From Gaiella sp038230035 (GTDB taxonomy: Bacteria; Actinomycetota; Thermoleophilia; Gaiellales; Gaiellaceae): DNA of 64,000 bases. The DNA lies in contig JBBRNX010000006.1 in NCBI GenBank assembly GCA_038230035.1, positions 1 to 64,000 of the forward strand, in the 5' to 3' direction. The position numbers were made by a program, and so were the translations under genes. This document shows positions 1 through 7,419 of this stretch, one piece after another. Each line of letters opens with the position of its first letter. Position 1 is the stretch's first letter. The notes beneath the pieces are model-generated. The model saw only the letters and a list, made by a program, of their open reading frames with translations, made no database searches and was not told where the DNA came from.

Positions 1-108
1 CAACCGCAGCCGGCCCGGATACCTCGACCGCCGCTGCTTCCCCGGCAACAGCGGCTCGACCAGCTCCCACAGCTCGTCCGAGACCTCCCACGGCGTAGAC
101 CCGGCCAT
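1..108 (-). CDS. IS5-like transposase, N-terminal fragment cut by window edge
   Basis: Only the first 36 codons are inside the window; the gene continues past position 1. The predicted start reads MAGSTPWEVSDELWELVEP and then LLPG, which matches the N-terminal helix-turn-helix part (DUF4096-like) of IS5-family DDE transposases. The ATG at 108 follows a GGGAGG ribosome-binding site seven bases upstream. An in-frame GTG two codons earlier is a weaker alternative. The catalytic DDE domain lies outside, so an intact element cannot be confirmed. The 89 bases between this start and the efp stop would hold the insertion-sequence end. They contain a GACGAC/GTCGTC inverted pair at 128-156, but no terminal repeat that I can prove. 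Family assignment is from motif recognition only. Confidence 0.7.
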   Translation of the reverse strand, partial: MAGSTPWEVSDELWELVEPLLPGKQRRSRYPGRLRL

Positions 109-197
109 CGGCACCCCTCCCAAGCTTGACGACAGATGCCGACGGCTTTCGTCGTCAGGGAACGGGTCCCTTCATTCTGCAATGAGCTCTAAGAGGG

Positions 198-764
198 CTA
201 CGCGCGGGAGATGTAACGGGTTTCGCGCGGATCGACCTTGATCCGGTCGCCGATGTTCACGAACAGCGGCACCTGTACGACGGCTCCGGTCTCGACGGTC
301 GCCGGCTTCATCACATTGGACACGGTGTCGCCCTTCACGCCGGGCTCGGTGTCGGTGACGGCGAGCTCAATCGACGCGGGCAGCTGGATTCCGGACGGCT
401 TGCCGCCGACGAAGAAGATCTGGATCGAGTCGGATGGGCGCATGTACGGCAGCTCGTCCTCGACCGACGTGTGCGGCAGCGAAATCTGCTCGAACGTCTC
501 CTCGTCCATGAACACAGCCTGGCTGCCGTCGTCGTAGAGGTACTGCATCCCCTTCACCTCGGTGAAGATCCGCGGGAACTTCTCGCCGGCGCGAAAGGTC
601 TTGTCGACGACCGAGCCGGCATCGAGGTTCCGCAGCTTCGTGCGGACGAACGCGCCGCCTTTGCCCGGCTTGACGTGCTGGAACTCGACGATGCGCCAGA
701 CGGAGCCCTCGACCTCGATGTGCATGCCGTTCTTGAACTGGTTTGTGGAGACGACGTCAGCCAT
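198..764 (-). CDS. efp: Elongation factor P
   Basis: The 188-residue protein is full length for EF-P, which binds beside the P-site tRNA and relieves ribosome stalling at consecutive prolines. Domain I carries the exposed loop HVKPGKGGAF, whose Lys35 is the position that is post-translationally modified in many bacteria. The OB-fold domains II and III follow and end in the typical DPRETRYI block. No modification enzyme (EpmA/EpmB, EarP or YmfI type) is visible in the window, so any modification is unknown. The gene is the distal member of the aro-pepP run on this strand. In actinobacteria efp is often followed by nusB, whereas here a transposase gene follows. The ATG at 764 is preceded by a palindromic insertion that separates it from pepP. 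Confidence 0.97.
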   Translation of the reverse strand: MADVVSTNQFKNGMHIEVEGSVWRIVEFQHVKPGKGGAFVRTKLRNLDAGSVVDKTFRAGEKFPRIFTEVKGMQYLYDDGSQAVFMDEETFEQISLPHTSVEDELPYMRPSDSIQIFFVGGKPSGIQLPASIELAVTDTEPGVKGDTVSNVMKPATVETGAVVQVPLFVNIGDRIKVDPRETRYISRA

Positions 765-780
765 GCCCGCCGCCGACTGT

Positions 781-1004
781 ACCTAGATGGTTGACGCCAC
801 GACCTCGCGGGGCTGGCTGCGCGATCTGACGTGTCTCGGCCGCTCCCGTCCCGGAATCAGCGCCTGCGGCACTGGTTCCGGGACGTGCGCTTCGGGTTTC
901 CGGCGCGGCACCGATGCCACCAGCATCGCCACCGCACCCGAAACCCACCCCAGAGCGGTCAGCTCACGCCCCAGACCATGCGACCTCGTGGCATCAACCA
1001 TCTA
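781..1004. mobile_element. 224-bp palindromic MITE-like insertion between pepP and efp
   Basis: The ends form inverted repeats: 783-807 and the reverse complement of 981-1005 agree at 22 of 25 bases and both begin CTAGATGGTTGA. Inside are two further hairpins. The first, 847-860 with 872-885, is 14 bp with one G-T pair and an 11-base loop. The second, 894-917 with 923-946, pairs at 19 of 24 positions around a 5-base loop. The 9-mer GCCGACTGT occurs at 772-780 and again at 1005-1013, as a target-site duplication would. Because the element is nearly symmetrical, both strands show a mirror-image open frame starting MVDAT and ending VASTI; neither looks like a real protein. No transposase is encoded. 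The pepP stop codon lies in the right-hand repeat. Confidence 0.75.
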
Positions 1005-2042
1005 GCCGACTGTCGTCAGCTCCTTGGTGAAGCGCGTCAGCAGCTCCGCTCCAGCGTCCGTCACGAGCACGAGATCTTCGATCCTGACGCCTCCGACACC
1101 CGGCAGATAGATGCCCGGCTCGACCGTGACGACGTTCCCGGCTTCGAGCACATCCGGCGATTCGGGTCGGAGGCCGGGCGCCTCGTGCACGTCGAGCCCG
1201 AGACCGTGGCCGAGGCCGTGGCCATACCGCTCGCCGAGGCCGGCTCCGTCGATCGCGACGCGCGAGGCGGCATCCACATCGCGTCCGGAGACCCCAGGGC
1301 CGAGAGCGGCGAGTCCCGCGAGCTGGCCTTGAAGACACAGCGCATACGCTTCGGCGAGCTCCGCCGGCAGCTCCCCGGTCGCAAACGTCCGCGTGCAGTC
1401 TGAGCAGTAGCCGTCGACGATGCAGCCGACATCGACGGTGACGAGTGTTCCCTCCTCGATCACACGGTCGCTCGGCTCGGCATGTGGCGACGCACCGTTC
1501 GGCCCGCTCGCGACGATGGAGTTGAAGGCGAGCCCGTCGGCGCCGGCCCCGTGGAACGCCTGCTCGATCCACCAGGCGAGGTCGCGCTCCGACCGGCCCG
1601 TGAACCGCTCCCGCGCAAGGGCAGCGTAGACCTCGTCGGAGAGGGAAGCCGCACGCCGGATCGCGGCGATCTCCGACGGCTCCTTCACGCTGCGCAGCGC
1701 CTCGACCATGCCGTCGGTCGGTACGAGATCGACGCCACCGGCTGTCAGACGTTCGTAGCCGGCGAACGTGACGTGCGTCTTCTCGAAGCCAACCCGGCGG
1801 CCGGAGAGGATCTCTGCGAGCCCGCCGATCACGTCCCGTGCGGTCTGGACGAGCTCGACACCCTCGACCGCGGCGGCCTTCTCGAGGTAGCGGAAGTCCG
1901 TGTACAGCGTCGTCGTCCCGCCCGGCTCGACGAGCAGCGCCGCGTTCGAGCTCGAGAGCCCCGTCAGGTAGCGCACATTGACGCCGCCGGTGACGAGAAG
2001 CGGCTCCTCGAGCGCGAGGCCGAGCCGTTCGAGCCGCGTCAC
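1002..2042 (-). CDS. pepP: M24B-family Xaa-Pro peptidase (PepP/PepQ type)
   Basis: The product is 346 residues: an N-terminal creatinase-like domain (about 1-115) and a C-terminal pita-bread metallopeptidase domain. The usual dimetal ligands can be read in order: Asp in VTVDVG, Asp in YCSDCTRTF, His in GHGLGHGLGLDVHE, Glu in VEPGIY and Glu in RIEDLVLV. It should cleave peptides next to proline in the cytoplasm, which fits its place beside efp. The start is GTG at 2042, overlapping the aroQ stop in a GTGA junction; the open frame extends further upstream only as a shadow of aroQ. The stop codon TAG lies in the end of the palindromic insertion. Without that insertion the frame would run about five codons further and end inside the efp start. 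Confidence 0.92.
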   Translation of the reverse strand: MTRLERLGLALEEPLLVTGGVNVRYLTGLSSSNAALLVEPGGTTTLYTDFRYLEKAAAVEGVELVQTARDVIGGLAEILSGRRVGFEKTHVTFAGYERLTAGGVDLVPTDGMVEALRSVKEPSEIAAIRRAASLSDEVYAALARERFTGRSERDLAWWIEQAFHGAGADGLAFNSIVASGPNGASPHAEPSDRVIEEGTLVTVDVGCIVDGYCSDCTRTFATGELPAELAEAYALCLQGQLAGLAALGPGVSGRDVDAASRVAIDGAGLGERYGHGLGHGLGLDVHEAPGLRPESPDVLEAGNVVTVEPGIYLPGVGGVRIEDLVLVTDAGAELLTRFTKELTTVG

Positions 2043-2473
2043 CCCGTGTCCTTGGCGGCGAGAAAGGCAAGCGCCTCGCGATAGCCGGGAATCCCTTGGC
2101 CGATCACACGCTGTGCAGTCAGCCCGTCGAGGACGGAGAACTTCCGCCACTCCTCGCGCGCGTTGACGTCGGAGATGTGCACTTCCACCACTGGCCCGGC
2201 GAACGGCTCGAGCGCGTCGTGGATCGCCCAGGCGTAGTGCGTCCACGAGCCCGGATTGACGATGACTCCGTCCGCGTTCCCGATCGCCGCATGGCAGAAC
2301 TCCACGAACTCGCCCTCGTGGTTCGTCTGCCGGCAGCGAACCTGGAGCCCTAGCTCGCGGGCCCAGCCGTAGATCTGCGTCTCTAGCTCGTCGAGCGTGC
2401 CCGTTCCGTACAGCTCGGAGTCGCGCTTGCCGAGCAGGTCGAGGTTGACCCCGTTGAGGACGTCGACGCGCAC
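2039..2473 (-). CDS. aroQ: Type II 3-dehydroquinate dehydratase
   Basis: The 144-residue product matches the type II dehydroquinase length. It converts 3-dehydroquinate to 3-dehydroshikimate, step three of the shikimate pathway. The N-terminal block VLNGVNLDLLGKR is diagnostic. The active-site region continues with NHEGEFVEFCH and the NPGSWTHYAWAIHDAL segment, and the catalytic histidine lies in VVEVHISDVNAREEWR. In many homologues the lid region has a Tyr; here the sequence after the glycine-rich start is ELYGTGTL. GTG at 2473 is chosen because it begins directly at the family start and leaves 11 bases after the aroKB stop. The far longer upstream frame is a shadow of aroKB. The 3' end overlaps pepP by four bases. 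Confidence 0.95.
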   Translation of the reverse strand: MRVDVLNGVNLDLLGKRDSELYGTGTLDELETQIYGWARELGLQVRCRQTNHEGEFVEFCHAAIGNADGVIVNPGSWTHYAWAIHDALEPFAGPVVEVHISDVNAREEWRKFSVLDGLTAQRVIGQGIPGYREALAFLAAKDTG

Positions 2474-2484
2474 GGTCGCGGACT

Positions 2485-3918
2485 CTACCCGGCGATCAGC
2501 GAATCGAGCGCGGCGCGCACCTCGGCGTCGGGTCGCTCGACTCCGATCAACGGTCGCCCCGGCGCCTCCAGGAGAACAAGGCGCGGTCGGCCGCCGGTTG
2601 CCTTCTTGTCCCGTCCGAGCGCGGCCCATGCGGCGTCGCGATCGACCCGTGCCTTCTTCGGGGCGAGCACCTGGTCAACGAGCGCCGCCTGTTCGGGCAG
2701 GCCGGAGAGCTGCAGTGCGGCCAGCAAACCCAGCGCGACAGCCTCGCCGTGCGGCAGCTCGTACCGGGCGGCTGCTTCGAGCGCGTGGCCGAACGTGTGT
2801 CCGAGGTTGAGCTGGTTGCGGAGACCACGGTCGTGGGGGTCGGCCAAGCACACAACTGCCTTGAAGGCCGCGCACCGACGGACTTGCTCGTGCTCCGAGC
2901 GCTCCCAGAGCGGCTCGCCCATCAGCAAGCCGGTCTTCACGACCTCCGCGAGACCGTTGCGACGCTCCGCCTCCGGCAGCGTCTCGAGAAGTGCCGGATC
3001 GACCACGACGCGCGCCGGCCAGTGGAACGCGCCGACAAGGTTCTTGCCCCCTGGGACGTCGATCGCCGTCTTGCCGCCGATCGCCGCATCGACCTGGCCG
3101 ACGAGGGTCGTCGGCACCGGAACCCAGTCGATGCCTCGCATGTACGTCGCCGCAGCGAGCCCGGCGAGGTCTGTCGTCGTGCCGCCGCCGAGGGCGACGA
3201 CCGTTCCGTCGCGGCCAAGCTTCAGTCCCCGCCACAACCGGTCGAGGACGGCTGCCGCTTTCGCCGGTTCGCCGGCCGGCACCTCGTGAACCGCGACGAG
3301 CCGGTCACCGAGCGCAAGCTGCGCCTCGACGCCGTGGATGCCGGCGACATGCACGTCGGCGACAAGCTCCACCAGGCCTGCGCCTGGGACGAGAGAGCCG
3401 AGCTGCTCCAGCGCGCCGCCCTCGACGTGCACGCCCGCGGAGGCGAGCGCGATGCCGTCGAGGTCGACGGCGGTAGCGTCGGCGACGTCGGCATAGAGCG
3501 GTTGACGTCGTTCCCAGAGCGCCGTGAACGCGCCCTCGTCGCGGGCAAGCGGGCGGCTGTCGGTGCGCGACACACGCTCCCAGGCCGTCGCCGCGTCGAT
3601 TTCCACCCAGACGACGAACGTCGCCTCCAGTAACCGGCGCACGTCGTCGGTCTCGACCGCCCCGCCACCGAGAGCGACGACCAGCCGCCCGCTCTCGGCG
3701 AGCGCCGCGCGGAGCTCGTCGACCTCGCGTGCGCGGAACGCGGCCTCCCCGTCCCGCTCGAAGATCGTCGCGATCGAGTCACCGTGTCGCGCGATCTCCC
3801 GGTCGATGTCGACGAATCGCCGGCCGACCTTCGCGGCGAGCTGCTTGCCGAACATGCTCTTGCCGGCCCCCATGAAGCCGACGAGAACGATGTGGCGGTC
3901 TAGGGCGTGCGAGGCCAT
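2485..3918 (-). CDS. aroKB: Bifunctional shikimate kinase / 3-dehydroquinate synthase fusion
   Basis: One uninterrupted frame of 477 residues carries two shikimate-pathway enzymes. Residues 1-155 are shikimate kinase: the P-loop GFMGAGKS spans 14-21, DIDREI follows, and the substrate-binding ALGGGAV is at 82-88. Residues 165-477 are 3-dehydroquinate synthase: NAD-binding GGGTTTD at 244-250, and the zinc ligands Glu325 (GLAEVVKTG), His374 (NLGHTFGH) and His390 (LPHGEAV). The start ATG at 3918 lies inside the end of aroC (19-base overlap), giving an N-terminus MASHAL just ahead of the kinase fold. In most actinobacteria aroK and aroB are adjacent but separate genes. Both active sites look intact, so the fusion should catalyse steps two and five. 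Confidence 0.95.
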   Translation of the reverse strand: MASHALDRHIVLVGFMGAGKSMFGKQLAAKVGRRFVDIDREIARHGDSIATIFERDGEAAFRAREVDELRAALAESGRLVVALGGGAVETDDVRRLLEATFVVWVEIDAATAWERVSRTDSRPLARDEGAFTALWERRQPLYADVADATAVDLDGIALASAGVHVEGGALEQLGSLVPGAGLVELVADVHVAGIHGVEAQLALGDRLVAVHEVPAGEPAKAAAVLDRLWRGLKLGRDGTVVALGGGTTTDLAGLAAATYMRGIDWVPVPTTLVGQVDAAIGGKTAIDVPGGKNLVGAFHWPARVVVDPALLETLPEAERRNGLAEVVKTGLLMGEPLWERSEHEQVRRCAAFKAVVCLADPHDRGLRNQLNLGHTFGHALEAAARYELPHGEAVALGLLAALQLSGLPEQAALVDQVLAPKKARVDRDAAWAALGRDKKATGGRPRLVLLEAPGRPLIGVERPDAEVRAALDSLIAG

Positions 3919-4994
3919 GCGATCCGCTCGAGATAGGCACGGTGCGCCGCGACCAGATCCTCGAGGGCGTCGCCACCAAACTTCTCGCAGGCGGCACGTG
4001 CGAGCTCCCACGCAACGGCTGCCTCTGCGACGACGGCGAGCGCCTCGACCGCCTGGACATCGCTCCGCTCGACGAGCGCCTCAGCCGGTAGGCCGCTGGC
4101 CAGATCGACGCTGTCGAGCGGCTTCATCAGCGTCGGCAGCGGCTTCATCGCTGCCCTGACGACGATCGGCTCGCCGTTCGACACCCCCGCCTCGAGGCCG
4201 CCCGCGCGATTCGTGCGGCGGACGAGCCCTGGCTCGATCTCGTCGTGAGCCTGCGAGCCGCGCACGCGCGCAAGCGCGACGCCGTCGCCGACCTCGACGC
4301 CTTTGACCGCCTGGATGCCCATCAGAGCGGCGGCGAGCCTGGCGTCGAGTCGGTCGCTCTTCTCGGCGTACGAGCCGAGCCCCGGCGGACAGCCTGTGGC
4401 GGCGACCTCGACTATGCCACCGAGCGTGTCGCGGTCCGTGCGGGCCGAGTCCGTGGCCTCCTTCATCCCCTCGTCGGAGCTCTCGCCGCCGATCTCGACC
4501 GGACGACCCGCAACCTCGACGCCGATCGCGGCAAGCAACGCTTTCGCGACGGCACCGGCGGCAACGTGCACGGCGGTATGGCGCGCACTTGCCCGCTCGA
4601 GCGAGTTGCGGACGTCGTCGTGGCCGAACTTGAGCACGCCCGCAAGGTCGGCGTGGCCCGGTCGCGGCAGCGTCACCGGCTTAGTCCCTTTCCCGGACGG
4701 TTCGCCCTCGGGCGGCCAGGGGCTCATGCCCCAGAGCCAGTTCTTGTGGTCGCGATTCCAGACAACGAGCGTCAACGGTGTCCCGAGCGTGCGACCATGC
4801 CTGAGGCCGGCGAGCACGTCGACCGTGTCCGTTTCGAGCTGCTGCCGCGGACTGCGGCCGTAGCCCTGCTGCCGTCGGCGCAAGTCGGCGTCGATCGCCT
4901 CTTGGTCGAGGGTCAGCCCCGCGGGTAGACCGGTGAGGATCGCAACCAGCGCCGGGCCGTGCGACTCCCCCGACGTGACGAGACCGAGCGGCAT
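3900..4994 (-). CDS. aroC: Chorismate synthase
   Basis: The 364-residue protein performs the last common aromatic step, the anti-1,4-elimination of phosphate from EPSP to give chorismate, with reduced FMN as cofactor. The family signatures are clear: GLVTSGESHGP at the start, the block RRRQQGYGRSPR, the region PRPGHADLAGVLKFGHDD, RASARHT with the catalytic-site His, and DALEDL near the end. The ATG at 4994 starts exactly where homologues do. It sits three bases after the stop of the upstream VOC gene and overlaps aroKB downstream, so the aro genes are probably translated together. No 3-phosphoshikimate carboxyvinyltransferase (aroA) or DAHP synthase is in the window. Confidence 0.97.
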   Translation of the reverse strand: MPLGLVTSGESHGPALVAILTGLPAGLTLDQEAIDADLRRRQQGYGRSPRQQLETDTVDVLAGLRHGRTLGTPLTLVVWNRDHKNWLWGMSPWPPEGEPSGKGTKPVTLPRPGHADLAGVLKFGHDDVRNSLERASARHTAVHVAAGAVAKALLAAIGVEVAGRPVEIGGESSDEGMKEATDSARTDRDTLGGIVEVAATGCPPGLGSYAEKSDRLDARLAAALMGIQAVKGVEVGDGVALARVRGSQAHDEIEPGLVRRTNRAGGLEAGVSNGEPIVVRAAMKPLPTLMKPLDSVDLASGLPAEALVERSDVQAVEALAVVAEAAVAWELARAACEKFGGDALEDLVAAHRAYLERIAWPRTP

Positions 4995-4997
4995 GGC

Positions 4998-5366
4998 TCA
5001 GCGCCCCGCGAAGAGCTCGACCGGATTCCCGGACGGATCCTCGACGAGAACCTGCGTCCCGCCCGGGCCGGAGAGCGGCTCGTTCCGGAACTGTGCTCCA
5101 GCGGCACGTAAGCGTTCCATTGTCTCGTCGACGTCGTCCACCTCGACCACAAGGCGGTTCCACCCTCCCGCCGCGGGTACGCGGCCGTCCGGCATGGGTT
5201 GCGCGGCCGAGGTCTGCGGCCCGCTGAGCCACAGCTCGAGCCCGTCGCGTTCGACGATCGCGAACGCCGGTCCCATCCGGGTCTGCAGCCTGAATCCGAG
5301 GTGATCGGTGTAGAAGGACACCGCCTCGTCTGCGTCGTTGACGAGGTAGCGGACGACGGCGGACAT
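4998..5366 (-). CDS. VOC-superfamily (glyoxalase/bleomycin resistance fold) protein
   Basis: This is a 122-residue single-domain protein with the paired beta-alpha-beta-beta-beta units of the vicinal oxygen chelate fold. It begins with VRYLVNDADEAVSFYTDHLGF, typical of the first module. The second module includes NRLVVEVDDVDETMERLRAAGA and ends with the conserved DPSGNPVELF. The classic metal-binding His of glyoxalase I near the start is replaced here by Val/Arg, so an active glyoxalase is doubtful and the substrate is unknown. It is wedged between aroE and aroC with gaps of only nine and three bases, so it is co-transcribed with the shikimate genes. A role in that pathway would be speculation. 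Confidence 0.85.
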   Translation of the reverse strand: MSAVVRYLVNDADEAVSFYTDHLGFRLQTRMGPAFAIVERDGLELWLSGPQTSAAQPMPDGRVPAAGGWNRLVVEVDDVDETMERLRAAGAQFRNEPLSGPGGTQVLVEDPSGNPVELFAGR

Positions 5367-5375
5367 CTCGCGATC

Positions 5376-6122
5376 CTAGACGGTCGACCTGAGCGCTTCG
5401 TACATCGCCGCCATGGGGGCCGGCAGGCCTGTCCAGAGCTCGAACGAGGCTGCTCCTTGTGCGAGCAGGATGTCGAGCCCGTCGACGACGCGCTCGCAGC
5501 CTGCGGCACGCGCGGCAGCGACGAGCGCGGTCGGCTCGCCGTGCGGGTTATACGGAAGATCGACGATCTGCTGACTTTCGCGCGGCGAGACGATCGGATC
5601 GTCCTTCACGGGTGTCGCGTTGACGATGATCTCGAAGGCGCGACCGTCGGGCGGCCAGTCCGGGTCGCGCCGCGTAGCCGTCGTGACGTCGGCGCCTGCA
5701 TGGCGCAGCGCCGTCACCGCCGCCTTCGCGGAGCCTCCCGCACCGAGAACGAGCGCGCGTAGACCCGTTGCCTCCACGACCTCGCCGATCGCAGTGATGT
5801 CGGTGCTCGACCCGCGCACCTGGCCGTCCTGGAAGACGAGCGTGTTGACCGATTCGGCTTCGGCGGCGAGATCGTCGACCTCGTCGCAAGCGTCCATGAC
5901 TGCTGTCTTGTGCGGGATCGTGACGTTCGCCCCGGCGAATCCCGCGGCGGCGAGACCGCGTACAGCTTCGGCGAGCGCCTCCGGCCGCACGGGAAGCGGG
6001 ACGTAGGCCCAGTCGAGCCCGAGCGCGGAGAAGCCCGCGTTCTGGAGGCGCGGCGAGAGCGAGTGCCACACCGGCCAGCCGAGAATCCCGACGAGCGTCG
6101 TCGTACCGCGGATCTCGGTCAT
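5376..6122 (-). CDS. aroE: Shikimate dehydrogenase
   Basis: The 248-residue product reduces 3-dehydroshikimate to shikimate with NADPH. The substrate-binding half shows HSLSPRLQNAGF (shikimate-binding serines) and NVTIPHK, whose lysine is catalytic. The conserved ESVNTLVF and the STD motif (normally NTD) follow. The Rossmann half has VLGAGGSAKA and the NATP loop. It ends with a DGLDILLAQGAASFELWTG block containing the conserved Gln. ATG at 6122 begins the family N-terminus (MTEIRGTT). The open frame continues 19 codons further into mltG, but that extension is Arg/Leu-rich and unlike the family. The short gap after mltG and tight spacing to the VOC gene suggest a single operon. Confidence 0.94.
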   Translation of the reverse strand: MTEIRGTTTLVGILGWPVWHSLSPRLQNAGFSALGLDWAYVPLPVRPEALAEAVRGLAAAGFAGANVTIPHKTAVMDACDEVDDLAAEAESVNTLVFQDGQVRGSSTDITAIGEVVEATGLRALVLGAGGSAKAAVTALRHAGADVTTATRRDPDWPPDGRAFEIIVNATPVKDDPIVSPRESQQIVDLPYNPHGEPTALVAAARAAGCERVVDGLDILLAQGAASFELWTGLPAPMAAMYEALRSTV

Positions 6123-6151
6123 GGGCAGGAGTTTTTCATAGCCTTCGAGGC

Positions 6152-7024
6152 TCACGAGCAGCCGAAGCCGTACTCGCATGCCTTGCGCAGGAACTCCGCG
6201 CCGCTCGCGGTGAAGAAGTGATGGCGCTTGTCGGGTTTCCGCACGAAGTAGAGGTAGTTGACCCGGGCTGGGTGAGCGGCGGCGCGGATCGACGCGAGGC
6301 CCGGGTTCGCGATCGGCGTCGGCGGCAGCCCACGGAAACGACGCGTGTTGTAGGCGCTCGAGCTGGCGAGGGCCGACTTCGTCAGCGACTCGGTCCCGGG
6401 AATGTCGAGGCCGTAGCGGATCGTGGCGTCGATCCCGAGCGGCATGTGCGCGTGTAGGCGGTTGTAGATCACCGCTGCGATCAGCCGCCGCTCGGAGGGG
6501 ACGACAGCTTCCTTTTCGATCATCGACGCGATCGTCAGCACGTCGTAGCGCGTCAGGTTCTTCGAGCGTGCGTAGCGGAGGTTGACCGTCGAGAACGCCT
6601 TCCGGAACGCCGCCAGCTGGTCGGCGACGAGCTCCCGCGCCGTCGTCGCGCGCGTAAAGTCGTAGGTCGCGGGGAAGAGGAACCCCTCCAGCGACCGGCT
6701 CCCCGCGTTGCGCTTGAACCCGGCCGGAGCCTTCCGCGCAGTCGACGCGGCGAGATAGCCGTTCGCTGTAAGCCGCGGTCGGACGTGGCGCCTCTTGATC
6801 GCGATCGCCCGGACTGCGGCGATCCGCTCGGCCATCTCCTTGCGCGTGAAGCCTTCGGGGAAGATGACGTGCAGCGTGACCGGTGGCCGGGGCGCTGCGG
6901 TGGCTGTCGACCGCAGCGTGGTGCGATGGCCGTCCCCTCCCCCGCCGCCGAGCCAGGCAGCGATGCCGATCCCCGCTGCGAGCAGGACAGCGGCGACCGC
7001 GAGAAGTCCACGGCGGCTACGCAT
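6152..7024 (-). CDS. mltG: Endolytic murein transglycosylase MltG
   Basis: The 290-residue protein has an N-terminal membrane anchor (about residues 7-26) followed by a periplasm-side YceG domain. It should cleave nascent peptidoglycan strands near the membrane and so set glycan chain length. The family core is visible: LEGFLFPATYDF, the catalytic Glu in TIASMIEKEA, VIYNRLHAHMPLGIDATIRYGL and the closing YNTRRFRGLPPTPIANPGLASI block. It is shorter than E. coli MltG (about 340) because the LysM-like N-terminal module is reduced. Its ATG overlaps the ruvX stop (TGATG), so the two are translationally coupled. Placement between ruvX and aroE is the usual actinobacterial order. Confidence 0.94.
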   Translation of the reverse strand: MRSRRGLLAVAAVLLAAGIGIAAWLGGGGGDGHRTTLRSTATAAPRPPVTLHVIFPEGFTRKEMAERIAAVRAIAIKRRHVRPRLTANGYLAASTARKAPAGFKRNAGSRSLEGFLFPATYDFTRATTARELVADQLAAFRKAFSTVNLRYARSKNLTRYDVLTIASMIEKEAVVPSERRLIAAVIYNRLHAHMPLGIDATIRYGLDIPGTESLTKSALASSSAYNTRRFRGLPPTPIANPGLASIRAAAHPARVNYLYFVRKPDKRHHFFTASGAEFLRKACEYGFGCS

Positions 7025-7419
7025 CAGCCGCTGGAACCTGCGCGGTCGAGATAGCTCGCGAGCAGCACCGCCGCGGCTCGTGCATCCTCAGGCGTTTTCG
7101 CGGATCCGGACTGACCGGCGAGTGCGGTCGTGAACCGCTCGTCGTACATCTCGATCGGGACCGAGACGACGCCCGCAAGTGCCGTCACGAACCGCTCAGT
7201 CTCGTCCACCTGTGCCCCCCGCTCACCGCGCAACGTCAGCGGCAAACCGACAACGATCAGCTCCACCTCGTGCTCGGCGACGAGTTCCGCGATACGCGCC
7301 AGACCGGCTTCGGTCATCGCCAGCCGGACAACCTCGAGCGGTCGAGCCAACGTTCCGGTCGCATCCGACACGGCGACACCGGTGCGCGTCGCGCCGTAGT
7401 CGAGCGCGAGCACCTTCAC
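7024..7419 (-). CDS. ruvX: RuvX/YqgF-family Holliday-junction resolvase-like nuclease
   Basis: The 131-residue product is standard length for this RNase H-fold family, linked in other bacteria to pre-16S rRNA processing and junction resolution. The first acidic strand reads LALDYGATRTGVAVSD, with the catalytic Asp of the DYG motif. VVGLPLTLRGERG is the second motif, and DERFTT with the later EDARAAAVLLASYLD provides the other acidic residues. The start overlaps the alaS stop by four bases (ATGA), and the stop overlaps the mltG start. In the window it is one of four genes joined without gaps. Which of the two proposed activities dominates here cannot be read from sequence. Confidence 0.93.
   Translation of the reverse strand: MKVLALDYGATRTGVAVSDATGTLARPLEVVRLAMTEAGLARIAELVAEHEVELIVVGLPLTLRGERGAQVDETERFVTALAGVVSVPIEMYDERFTTALAGQSGSAKTPEDARAAAVLLASYLDRAGSSG

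Noticed and set aside
783..1005. Two mirror-image open frames (MVDAT to VASTI) on both strands
   Set aside because: They result from the inverted repeat itself. Neither has a ribosome-binding site or family resemblance, so they are not reported as genes.
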